Source of the DNA: CAZTLI01 sp964614375 | Lineage (GTDB): Bacteria > Chloroflexota > Anaerolineae > Aggregatilineales > Phototrophicaceae | Direction: 5' to 3' | Assembly (NCBI GenBank): GCA_964614375.1 | Contig: CAZTLI010000396.1 | Span: 1-5,229, forward strand | DNA length: 5,229 nt | In this document: positions 1 through 5,229 of the stretch, piece after piece | Numbering within the stretch: the first letter of the stretch is position 1 | Layout: every line of letters begins with the position of its first letter | Notes under the pieces: generated by a model | What the model saw: only the letters and a program-made list of their open reading frames with translations | Told to the model about the DNA's origin: nothing | Databases searched by the model: none | Position numbers and translations under genes: made by a program

Positions 1-236
1 GTGTCGATATGTTTCTGGACACGCATCAAGGTCTCGCGGGCGGCGGTAAAACTGGCCGAGGGGATGCGTCCGCTCTCATTTAGATCGAGGATGACATCGA
101 TGGCATGATTGACACGGAGCAGCTCACGGCGGATAGAGACACAACACACAAAATAGTCATCCCACGTCCAGCGTCCTAAAAATGTCCAACGCAGGATGGA
201 ATGTTCGGCATTATCCCATTGTACAGAGACAGGCAT
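1..236 (-). CDS. Small STAS-like (SpoIIAA-like) protein, N-terminal part, truncated by the window edge
   Basis: Reading leftward from the ATG at 234-236, the frame is open to the window edge and gives 78 complete residues beginning MPVSVQWDNAEH. An AAGGA Shine-Dalgarno sequence (242-246) sits five bases before the ATG, which supports this start. The product is a diverged paralogue of the complete 142-residue protein encoded at 372-800. Both begin M-x-V-x-x-x-W-D, then share R-W-x-F, W-x-W-D, a V/I-D-x-I-L-D strand, G-x-x-P-S-x-S-F and a following R-x-x-L. By eye about 18 of 64 ungapped positions are identical, and the neighbour carries about six extra residues after the first WD. The alternation of a W-rich N-terminus and a hydrophobic ILD strand fits a STAS/SpoIIAA-like fold, but no biochemical role can be read from it. 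No signal peptide or membrane segment is seen, so it is probably cytoplasmic. If similar in length to its neighbour, some 55-60 residues lie outside the window. The coding call is firm; the fold assignment is tentative. Confidence 0.85.
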   Translation of the reverse strand, partial: MPVSVQWDNAEHSILRWTFLGRWTWDDYFVCCVSIRRELLRVNHAIDVILDLNESGRIPSASFTAARETLMRVQKHID

Positions 237-241
237 GATTG

Positions 242-246
242 TCCTT
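242..246 (-). promoter_or_regulatory. Ribosome binding site of the truncated STAS-like gene
   Basis: AAGGA on the minus strand, five bases before the ATG at 234-236. It is the clearest Shine-Dalgarno in the window and fixes the start of the partial gene. Confidence 0.7.
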
Positions 247-263
247 GCTACAGTGTTGACTGC

Positions 264-309
264 GATAGCAGGTTACTAAACAAACCAAATCATAACCTGC
301 GCGCCTATC
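264..309. repeat. Interrupted inverted repeat between the two STAS-like genes
   Basis: GCAGGTTA (268-275) and TAACCTGC (293-300) are perfect 8-bp inverted arms separated by 17 AT-rich bases. After a few unpaired bases the pairing resumes with GATA (264-267) against TATC (306-309). It lies about 20 bases upstream of the Shine-Dalgarno of the partial gene, so it could be an operator or a leader hairpin. There is no T-run, so it is not a typical intrinsic terminator. Confidence 0.4.
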
Positions 310-358
310 AACAGACTAAAATTGCCCGCGCACTGTATTGGTCATGCCTATCTGTTGA
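308..358. repeat. Second inverted repeat, just downstream of the 142-residue gene
   Basis: TCAACAGA (308-315) and TCTGTTGA (351-358) are perfect 8-bp inverted arms, 35 bases apart. Each overlaps one copy of the direct repeat GCCTATC (303-309 and 346-352). It begins 14 bases after the stop of the upstream gene in the direction of transcription. A role in transcript 3' end structure or protein binding is possible, but chance similarity in 134 bases cannot be excluded. Confidence 0.3.
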
Positions 359-371
359 AGTATTAAGGTAT

Positions 372-800
372 CTAACGATCCGAATGTAGTGCTTCGCGCA
401 CATCGCGTTCAGCGCGGATGGCATCGTAAGCCGCGTCGAGGCTGTCAACAAGCTGCACACGCCGTTTTTTCATCAACGACGGATACATCGAATTGATCAA
501 CCGATAAATCATCTTGAACAAGCGATTGGTGCTGATGACGATGGTCATCCCCAGTTGCGGGTGACTATAGTGCAGCGCATCGCGTCCCTGAATGAACGAT
601 TTTGATGGCAAAGCGCCTGTGCGTCGGAAATCGAGGATGAGGTCAACGGTGTTGGCAGCGGTGGTTATCATCTTGCGTGATTGTTCCCGCACGCGGAGGA
701 ATTCGTCCCATTCCCATTCCGCATCAAAAACCCAGCGAATCAATGTATCGGACCCCAAATCTTCCGGGGCTTCTGCATCCCAATTGGCTGTGACTCCCAT
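372..800 (-). CDS. Small STAS-like (SpoIIAA-like) protein, 142 residues, complete
   Basis: A complete 142-residue protein running from ATG (798-800) to TAG (372-374). AGGGAA (809-814) lies eight bases before the ATG, and a perfect TATAAT lies 40 bases upstream, which together support this start. The N-terminus is tryptophan-rich (NWDAEA, then IRWVF and EWEWDEF around residues 22-34). A predicted strand VDLILDF at about 53-59 is followed by G-x-L-P-S-K-S-F, then a second strand TIVIST around 86-91. The C-terminal half is helical and basic (SLMKKRR near 109-115), ending in VDSLDAAYDAIRAERD, a typical closing helix of STAS-like domains. This strand-helix order resembles the SpoIIAA-like/STAS superfamily, which often binds proteins or small lipophilic ligands in signalling. 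No phosphorylatable-serine motif of true anti-sigma antagonists is recognisable, so no partner is claimed. It is paralogous to the partial gene at 1-236 and lies downstream of a sensor kinase on the same strand. No signal peptide or membrane segment is seen. Confidence 0.85.
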   Translation of the reverse strand: MGVTANWDAEAPEDLGSDTLIRWVFDAEWEWDEFLRVREQSRKMITTAANTVDLILDFRRTGALPSKSFIQGRDALHYSHPQLGMTIVISTNRLFKMIYRLINSMYPSLMKKRRVQLVDSLDAAYDAIRAERDVREALHSDR

Positions 801-840
801 TTTGCCACTTCCCTAAAAACTCGACATCCATCCACCCATT

Positions 841-846
841 ATTATA
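841..846 (-). promoter_or_regulatory. -10 promoter candidate for the 142-residue STAS-like gene
   Basis: On the minus strand the sequence reads TATAAT at 846-841, a perfect sigma-70 -10 hexamer, 40 bases before the ATG at 800. At 17-base spacing the -35 position (864-869) reads CCGGCA, matching TTGACA at only three of six positions. The surrounding 847-863 spacer is strongly AT-rich. It suggests that the STAS-like gene has its own promoter rather than relying only on read-through from the kinase. Confidence 0.45.
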
Positions 847-923
847 TCCATTTAAAATATTTGTGCCGGATATTTGGGCGCAATTTGGTCAATTTAAGAC
901 AAGATGGAATGACGAGAATTAAG

Positions 924-2705
924 TTAGGTCGCCTGTGCCGCATCAACCTCAGCGATAATCAGCGGCAGGCGAAAGCCAAAGGTGCTGCCTTTGCCGTGTT
1001 CGCTCTCAAAAATCAGTGTCCCACCATGACGCTCGACCACCTGCTTGACCAGATGCAGCCCTAAGCCTGTGCCTTCGACATCACGGGTTTCAACTTGTTT
1101 GACGCGATGAAAGGGGCGGAACAGGCGGTCATGTTCGGCGGCGGGAATGCCAAAGCCATTGTCCACGACTTTAAAGACGGAGAGGGTATCATCTCTGGCC
1201 AGTATGACTTCGATGTGTCCACCATCGGGGGTATATTTGATGGCATTGCTGATGAGATTGGTAAGCGCCTCGCGGATTTGTGCCGCATCACCGCGCACAG
1301 CTATATCATCAGTGACAGTGACCACAAACTGCTGTCCCTTCCGCGCCGCTTGATCGCTATACTGGCTGGCGGCGGCCTGTACCTCGCTGGACAGGTTACA
1401 CACAGCATCATTGCCACTCTCTGCCAGGCGTTCGATACGCTCCAACGAGAGGATGTCGCTGATGATGTTGTTCATCCGGTCTGTCTGTTTGAGCATCGTC
1501 AACACATAGTCGCGATGGTCTGCTTTCAACAGTTCAGAATCCGTCTGTAACAATGTCAAATAACCGATGACCATCGCGAGGGGGTTGTTCAGGTCGTGTG
1601 CCGCCATGCGAATCATGTCCGACTTGAGGCTTTCAAGGTCGCGGGTGCGGTCATAGAGCATCTGCAATTCGGCGGTTTGCCTGCGGCGCTGGGTCTCGGT
1701 CTGGGTGCGGTCTGTGATGTCGCGCAGGGTGACGAGATACCCTTCTGTCGAACGGCGATGTTGCAGCGGAATGTAACGCAGTTCGATGAAACGGTCATCG
1801 CGCGCCCATTCATAGGGTGTTTCGGGCGATTGTGCTTCTAGCTTGTCGAGTGGAATACGCGGCAGCACCGCTTTCACGGGTTGTCCAATAACCCGCGTTT
1901 CGGAAAGGCCAAACAACTGCTCTACAGCCGGGTTGAGCGCCATAATCCGCTTATCGGTATTCAGGACGAGCACACCATCCGGCAGTCCGGCGATGACCCG
2001 GTTGTAAGCGACGGGCACAAGGTCAAACAGACGCAGGCGCAGCAAGCCAAACCCGATGAGAAAGCCGACCACAATTAACAGCAGCGGCGCGAGGTCAAAG
2101 GTTGTGACATTGACGACAGCCAGCAGCGTGCCCACCAGCGGGACGAGCGCCGCGACAGCCAACAGCAGCGCCTGTGAACGATAGCCGCTAAAAGAGCGCG
2201 CCGCCAGGATGCCCAGCATAGCAATCCCCACCACCATCAACGTTGTGCCATAGATAGACGCGATAATGTTGGCGGGGCCGCGTTCAATCAGCAGCGATGG
2301 TACACCCAACTCCTGGACTAAAGTCGCCTGCCGGATATACAGTTGATTCCAATTGGTCAATGCCAGCACCACGGTTATGATGGGGACGATGGCAATCAAA
2401 AACAGGATGCCGCTGGTGATACGGGCATTGTCGGTATAACGCACAGTGAAGGCCAGCCACGCCACCGGGACGAGGATAATCGCCACCTGCTTAGTGCGAT
2501 TCCAGATGATGACCGTTGCTAAATCGGTATTGGCGAGTTCCACCGCATACAGCAGTGCCCACAAACCACCCGCCAGCATCAACCACATGAATTCTGTCGC
2601 GCCACTGACCGCGCGCCGCCGCCAACTGAGCCATGCCAGTGCGAACGCGACGACTGCCGAAATTATGGAGAGTGAAATAAGGACAAGCTGCCAGTTCATG
2701 AACAC
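924..2705 (-). CDS. Membrane sensor histidine kinase (7TM - PAS - HisKA - HATPase)
   Basis: A 593-residue protein with the full architecture of a two-component sensor kinase. Seven hydrophobic segments fill residues 5-222 (roughly 5-27, 37-57, 70-88, 97-117, 147-168, 178-199, 203-222), matching the 7TM N-terminal region found in some histidine kinases. A PAS domain follows at about 232-335 (GVLVLNTDKRIMALNPA, ending LVTLRDITDR), then a short coiled linker. The HisKA helix carries AAHDLNNPL with phospho-acceptor His370. Asp371 and Asn374 fit the E/D-x-x-T/N motif linked in this family to kinase and phosphatase activity. The ATPase domain shows the N-box (Asn483 and Asn487 in NLISNAIKYTPDGG), G1 (DNGFGIP, 515-521), an F-box (LFRPFHRV) and G2 (GTGLGL, 545-550). 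All catalytic motifs are intact, so it should be active. There is no receiver domain and no response regulator in the window, so it is an orphan here. The ligand is unknown. The start is GTG at 2703-2705; an ATG two codons later (2697-2699) is preceded by AGG at a better spacing and may be the real start. Confidence 0.95.
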   Translation of the reverse strand: MFMNWQLVLISLSIISAVVAFALAWLSWRRRAVSGATEFMWLMLAGGLWALLYAVELANTDLATVIIWNRTKQVAIILVPVAWLAFTVRYTDNARITSGILFLIAIVPIITVVLALTNWNQLYIRQATLVQELGVPSLLIERGPANIIASIYGTTLMVVGIAMLGILAARSFSGYRSQALLLAVAALVPLVGTLLAVVNVTTFDLAPLLLIVVGFLIGFGLLRLRLFDLVPVAYNRVIAGLPDGVLVLNTDKRIMALNPAVEQLFGLSETRVIGQPVKAVLPRIPLDKLEAQSPETPYEWARDDRFIELRYIPLQHRRSTEGYLVTLRDITDRTQTETQRRRQTAELQMLYDRTRDLESLKSDMIRMAAHDLNNPLAMVIGYLTLLQTDSELLKADHRDYVLTMLKQTDRMNNIISDILSLERIERLAESGNDAVCNLSSEVQAAASQYSDQAARKGQQFVVTVTDDIAVRGDAAQIREALTNLISNAIKYTPDGGHIEVILARDDTLSVFKVVDNGFGIPAAEHDRLFRPFHRVKQVETRDVEGTGLGLHLVKQVVERHGGTLIFESEHGKGSTFGFRLPLIIAEVDAAQAT

Positions 2706-2770
2706 CTATTATGATAATGGGCAATCAGCCACACGATAACGGTGTCGCTGATGTGTACGATGTCTCGTGC

Positions 2771-2779
2771 ATTATAGCA
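2771..2779 (-). promoter_or_regulatory. Extended -10 promoter candidate for the histidine kinase gene
   Basis: The minus strand reads TGCTATAAT (2779-2771): a perfect TATAAT preceded by TGn, the extended -10 signature that can work without a good -35. At 17-base spacing the -35 hexamer reads CCACGC, which is poor. The element lies 65 bases before the kinase start, leaving a leader of about 55-60 bases. Confidence 0.5.
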
Positions 2780-2846
2780 TGGTGCGCGAATCTGCGTGGG
2801 ACGGCAACGGGTGGTGAGCAGTAGAATAGAGTAAGAGATAGTGCCG

Positions 2847-2931
2847 TGTAGGGATGAGCCGATGTGCTCATCCGCTGAGTGATGCAAGTTGTAATCAGCC
2901 AGCGGCGAGAGGCCAACAGCCATCCCCTACA
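2847..2931. repeat. 85-bp palindromic element with imperfect terminal inverted repeats
   Basis: The outer arms are TGTAGGGATG (2847-2856) and CATCCCCTACA (2921-2931), inverted copies differing by one base in the G/C run. Nested inside are a perfect 8-bp hairpin, GGATGAGC (2852-2859) against GCTCATCC (2866-2873) with a 6-base loop, and a 6-bp pair, CCGCTG (2872-2877) against CAGCGG (2900-2905). The right arm covers the stop codon (2927-2929) and last codon of the LRR gene. The shape resembles short dispersed non-autonomous repeats of bacterial intergenic DNA. No adjacent target-site duplication is visible. It may also act as a transcript-end structure, but no T-run follows the hairpin on the minus strand. 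Confidence 0.4.
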
Positions 2932-4042
2932 GATAGACCAGACAACCGCGCTGTTCGAGTTGGGATAGCCACGCGGGATAGCTCGCGAGTTTATTCCAGC
3001 GCAAGTCGAGCTTTTCCAGTGCAGGCAGGTCGGCGATGAAGTCGGGCAGTGTCAGCAGGCGATTAGCACGCACATCCAGCAGCCGCAGATGGTGCAGGTT
3101 CGCCAGCGATCCGGGCAGTGTCGCCAGACGATTATTCCGCAGTTCTAATGTCGTCAGATTGTGCAGGTCGCCAATCGTCTCCGGCAGTGTGGTCAAGTGA
3201 TTATCACGCAGGTACAGTTCATTCAGATGCTGTAATCGTCCAATCGACTCCGGCAAGGTTGTCAAGCCCACAGTATAGGCGCGCAATTCCCGCAAATTCA
3301 CCCATTCGCCAATGAAATCTGGCAGCGCCCCCAGCGGATTATCGCTCAGGTTGAGATAGGTCACATTGTGGAGCTGCGCCAGGGTTGAGGGCAAGGCCGC
3401 CAACTGGTTATCATGCAGATACAGAACAGTCAACGCGGTCAAATTGCCGGGTGTATCGGGTAGATTGGTCAGCCCATTGTGACCTAAATCCAGAATCTGC
3501 AAATGGTTCAGCTTACCGATGCTGTTCGGCAGACTTGTTAATTGATTATCGTGGATATACAGCCGTGCCAGCTTGTCGAGATTACCAATCTGCGCCGGTA
3601 GCGTTCGCAGTGGATTGTCGCCAAGCGACACTTCGCGCAGGTTGGTCAACTGCCACAGAACAGCGGGCACCCTATCCAGTCGATTACGCCGCAAATTCAC
3701 TGTCTGTAAGCGCGTTAATTGCCCAAAACCAGCGGGTAGGGTTGTCAATTGATTGCCATAAGCGTGAAGCGTATGCAGATTTTGCAGTTTGCCAATCCAT
3801 GCGGGGAGCGCCGTCAGCTCATTTTCATCGAGGTGCAGCGTTTCGAGTTGAAGGCAGTTTTCCAGCGCGTTCGGTACGGTCGTCAGTCGGTTGCCATCCA
3901 GATTCATAGCGCGCAGCCTAACCAGAGCGCCAATGGAGTCCGGCAGCGTGGTCAATTGACAGTCGGGCAGGGATAAAGCGACAACCTCACCGTTTTCAAT
4001 CGCGCAGCCCAACGTCCGGTTGTCGATATGGTTTCCAGTCAC
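2927..4042 (-). CDS. Leucine-rich-repeat protein with fifteen 23-residue repeats (start probably further upstream)
   Basis: From the GTG at 4040-4042 to TAG the protein has 371 residues. Residues 20-364 are exactly fifteen tandem repeats of 23 residues with no insertion or deletion, followed by a seven-residue tail RGCLVYL. The consensus is L-x-x-L-x-L-x-x-N-x-L-T-x-L-P-x-x-I-G-x-L-x-x, the LPxxI type seen in many bacterial and SHOC2-like LRR proteins, which form curved solenoids that bind proteins. Repeat 11 (LRELRAYTVGLTTLPESIG) lacks the ladder Asn, having Val instead; repeats 4 and 11 also carry Ala-Tyr in the strand. No catalytic domain, signal peptide or membrane segment is present, so it is likely a cytoplasmic binding protein. 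The peptidase gene ends just upstream, so the two are probably one transcript. The GTG has no Shine-Dalgarno, and the same frame is open and protein-like for 37 codons before it, so the true N-terminus is probably longer. The LRR call is certain; the partner is unknown. Confidence 0.92.
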   Translation of the reverse strand: MTGNHIDNRTLGCAIENGEVVALSLPDCQLTTLPDSIGALVRLRAMNLDGNRLTTVPNALENCLQLETLHLDENELTALPAWIGKLQNLHTLHAYGNQLTTLPAGFGQLTRLQTVNLRRNRLDRVPAVLWQLTNLREVSLGDNPLRTLPAQIGNLDKLARLYIHDNQLTSLPNSIGKLNHLQILDLGHNGLTNLPDTPGNLTALTVLYLHDNQLAALPSTLAQLHNVTYLNLSDNPLGALPDFIGEWVNLRELRAYTVGLTTLPESIGRLQHLNELYLRDNHLTTLPETIGDLHNLTTLELRNNRLATLPGSLANLHHLRLLDVRANRLLTLPDFIADLPALEKLDLRWNKLASYPAWLSQLEQRGCLVYL

Positions 4043-4154
4043 AACCGGCAGCGACTCATCTGCATCAAGAATCGCTGCCGCTCGCAGTAGTGCCGTTATA
4101 TCATGGATGAACCGGGGTTTGTCGTTAATGACTATCTCGCAATCTGTACCCCAT
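4043..4154 (-). other. Open upstream extension of the LRR gene with a start one base out of frame
   Basis: After an in-frame TAA (4154-4156) the LRR frame is open for 37 codons before the GTG at 4042. It encodes a protein-like stretch, with DITALLRAAAILDADESLPV leading straight into the LRR cap region. Many bacterial LRR proteins of this class have a short helical N-terminal cap in this position. No ATG, GTG or TTG lies in that frame here. An ATG at 4152-4154, only 16 bases after the peptidase stop, is out of frame by one base and is followed by three G within a four-G run (4149-4152). With one G fewer it would read M-G-T-D-C-E-I-V-I-N-D-K and continue in frame through the whole LRR array. 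As given, the ATG frame stops after nine codons. The cause could be a true frameshift mutation, slippage at the G run, a sequencing or assembly error, or a rare start codon such as ATT. Confidence 0.55.
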
Positions 4155-4170
4155 TAACCCCACACAACCC

Positions 4171-5229
4171 CTAACGCGGGTCGCGGAAATGCCGCGCGTT
4201 ATAGGTTTCGCCGTCTGTAATCATGCTCCCCACACGGGTATCGACAGTGAGCACCCAATCTACCGGATGACAGCGATTGGTATAGCGATGCTGGTCGGTG
4301 TTGAGGATGATGACATAGGTCTGGTCGAAGGCGCTGGTGTTGACTGTGCCCGCTTGCCCGACCTGAAAGGCCGTCGCCGTCTGTGCAGCGGTATCCACAC
4401 CCACGACAATCAGATGTAAATTGGGTTTATTAATGGTGTAGGTATAAGTTCCGGGCGTTGTAATCGCCACATACGCCACACCCAATTCGCCAATGCCGGT
4501 GTTGTTTGATGTCGCTTCGCCACTGCCAGCGATTGTCGCCGCGAGCCGTACTGTGGTGGTGAAACGATTGCCGATTTCATAATCGCGCAGCAGATTACGC
4601 ACGGCATAGCGCCCAACAATGGTATGCGGTGTCGTCCCCAATTCATTCGCCAGCGCATAAAACACATCCATGCCTTCATACGGAATGGTCAACTCCCACA
4701 ACCGCTGAATCACTTGCGGGCCAAAATCCTGTGCCATCGAATCAAAGATGAGCCATTCGGCATAGATTCGGCTGGTGAATGGCAAATCGACGCCCAGGCA
4801 GACGCCGGATTCGTCAAACAAATCTCCGACATAGGGCGAGGCGGCTTCGTCATCCGGGAAGACCTGCGTTTCGATCCAGCTTGCGGTGCTTTCATACAGC
4901 CAATCTTCACGGTCACCGACATCATAGCCAAATTGAATCGAATGGTGGAATTCGTGTGCCGCAGTCGCCCGCATGATGCTCACCGGGTCGGGCGTGCCAT
5001 TAAAATCGTTATCGACAACCATAAAGCTGTAGGCCGCCCATTCTTCGACAAGCGTGGTGATGGAATTATCGAGGACGATGCCGCCGGGTTGGGAATAACC
5101 GAGGACACCGCGTCCATCCAGAATCTCGACGAGATAGACATCAAAGCGTGTGTCGCCGCCTTCGCCACAATCGGGTGGTGGCAAAGGCCACCCCATTTGA
5201 TTAATTTCGATGTCATAGACTTCCTCAAA
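4171..5229 (-). CDS. Zinc metallopeptidase of the MXAN_6640 type, C-terminal part, truncated by the window edge
   Basis: The frame is open from the right edge (beginning FEEVYDIEINQMGWPLPPPD) to TAG at 4171-4173, giving 352 visible residues. The ATG at 5194-5196 is internal, because the open frame upstream of it is also family-like. The zinc motif HEFHH (visible residues 92-96, bases 4942-4956) sits in ATAAHEFHHSIQFGYD. Sixteen residues later a Glu in WLYESTASWIE is the likely third zinc ligand, giving an HExxH-x16-E arrangement. The preceding GGDTRFDVYLVEI strand and the GYS-x-P segment also match the MXAN_6640-like metallopeptidase pattern, as far as I can recall it. After a helical region (about 150-220) comes a beta-rich C-terminal domain (about 250-330) ending near the stop. 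Such enzymes are normally secreted, but any signal peptide would lie outside the window. The substrate is unknown. The LRR gene follows after 16 bases, counting from its upstream ATG, which implies co-transcription. All visible active-site residues are present, so this looks functional. Confidence 0.88.
   Translation of the reverse strand, partial: FEEVYDIEINQMGWPLPPPDCGEGGDTRFDVYLVEILDGRGVLGYSQPGGIVLDNSITTLVEEWAAYSFMVVDNDFNGTPDPVSIMRATAAHEFHHSIQFGYDVGDREDWLYESTASWIETQVFPDDEAASPYVGDLFDESGVCLGVDLPFTSRIYAEWLIFDSMAQDFGPQVIQRLWELTIPYEGMDVFYALANELGTTPHTIVGRYAVRNLLRDYEIGNRFTTTVRLAATIAGSGEATSNNTGIGELGVAYVAITTPGTYTYTINKPNLHLIVVGVDTAAQTATAFQVGQAGTVNTSAFDQTYVIILNTDQHRYTNRCHPVDWVLTVDTRVGSMITDGETYNARHFRDPR

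Noticed and set aside
201..389. Small plus-strand open frame of 62 codons
   Set aside because: It crosses the start of the partial STAS-like gene, the gap and the end of the next gene. Both minus-strand genes are supported by paralogy, and this frame has no recognisable content.
801..923. Terminator for the kinase gene
   Set aside because: Only a direct repeat of AATTT around 890-896 is visible; there is no stem-loop with a T-run in this gap.
1095..1550. Open frame of 151 codons on the plus strand
   Set aside because: It is antisense to the HisKA/HATPase region of the kinase, whose motifs are intact, and shows no domain of its own.
2852..2873. Perfect 8-bp hairpin downstream of the LRR gene as an intrinsic terminator
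   Set aside because: No T-run follows the stem on the minus strand, so it is listed only as part of the palindromic element.
3385..3909. Open frame of 174 codons on the plus strand
   Set aside because: It lies wholly antisense to the LRR array, its composition follows the 69-base repeat, and it has no family-like motif.
2951..3985. Regular 69-base spacing that could suggest a CRISPR-like or satellite array
   Set aside because: The period is the codon length of a 23-residue LRR unit, units are diverged throughout, and there are no identical repeats with unique spacers.
5194..5196. ATG as the start of the metallopeptidase
   Set aside because: The same frame continues to the window edge with family-like residues (FEEVYDIEINQ), and a secreted enzyme would need a signal peptide that is absent at this ATG.

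Overview
The window carries five protein-coding genes, all on the minus strand, with short AT-richer gaps and no RNA genes, CRISPR arrays or insertion sequences that I can see. The gene types (a 7TM-PAS histidine kinase, a long 23-residue leucine-rich-repeat protein, an MXAN_6640-type metallopeptidase and small W-rich STAS-like proteins) resemble what is common in Chloroflexota, especially Anaerolineae-like genomes. This is an inference from family content and style, not from a marker gene, and the lineage call is moderate at best.

In transcription order (right to left): (1) 5229-4171, the C-terminal part of a zinc metallopeptidase with an HEFHH motif, cut by the window edge. (2) Only 16 nt later, a 15-repeat LRR protein (about 4154-2927), very likely co-transcribed with the peptidase. 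Its annotatable GTG start at 4042 seems too late: the same frame stays open and protein-like back to 4153, where an ATG lies out of frame by one base next to a run of four G. (3) A 221-bp gap (2706-2926) holding an imperfect inverted-repeat element at 2847-2931, whose right arm overlaps the LRR stop codon, and an extended -10 promoter candidate. (4) 2705-924, an orphan hybrid-free sensor histidine kinase with seven membrane segments, PAS, HisKA and HATPase domains. (5) A 123-bp gap with a perfect TATAAT, then 800-372, a 142-residue STAS-like (SpoIIAA-like) protein. (6) A 134-bp gap with two inverted repeats, then 236-1, the N-terminal 78 residues of a second, diverged copy of the STAS-like protein, running off the left edge.

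The peptidase and LRR gene look like one operon. The kinase and the two small proteins look separately transcribed but could form a signalling neighbourhood: a membrane sensor kinase beside two cytoplasmic STAS-like proteins with no response regulator in view. No function for that group can be proven from this sequence. I found no clear new defence or mobile system; the items most worth checking are the LRR start or frameshift, the tandem STAS-like paralogues and the palindromic element.
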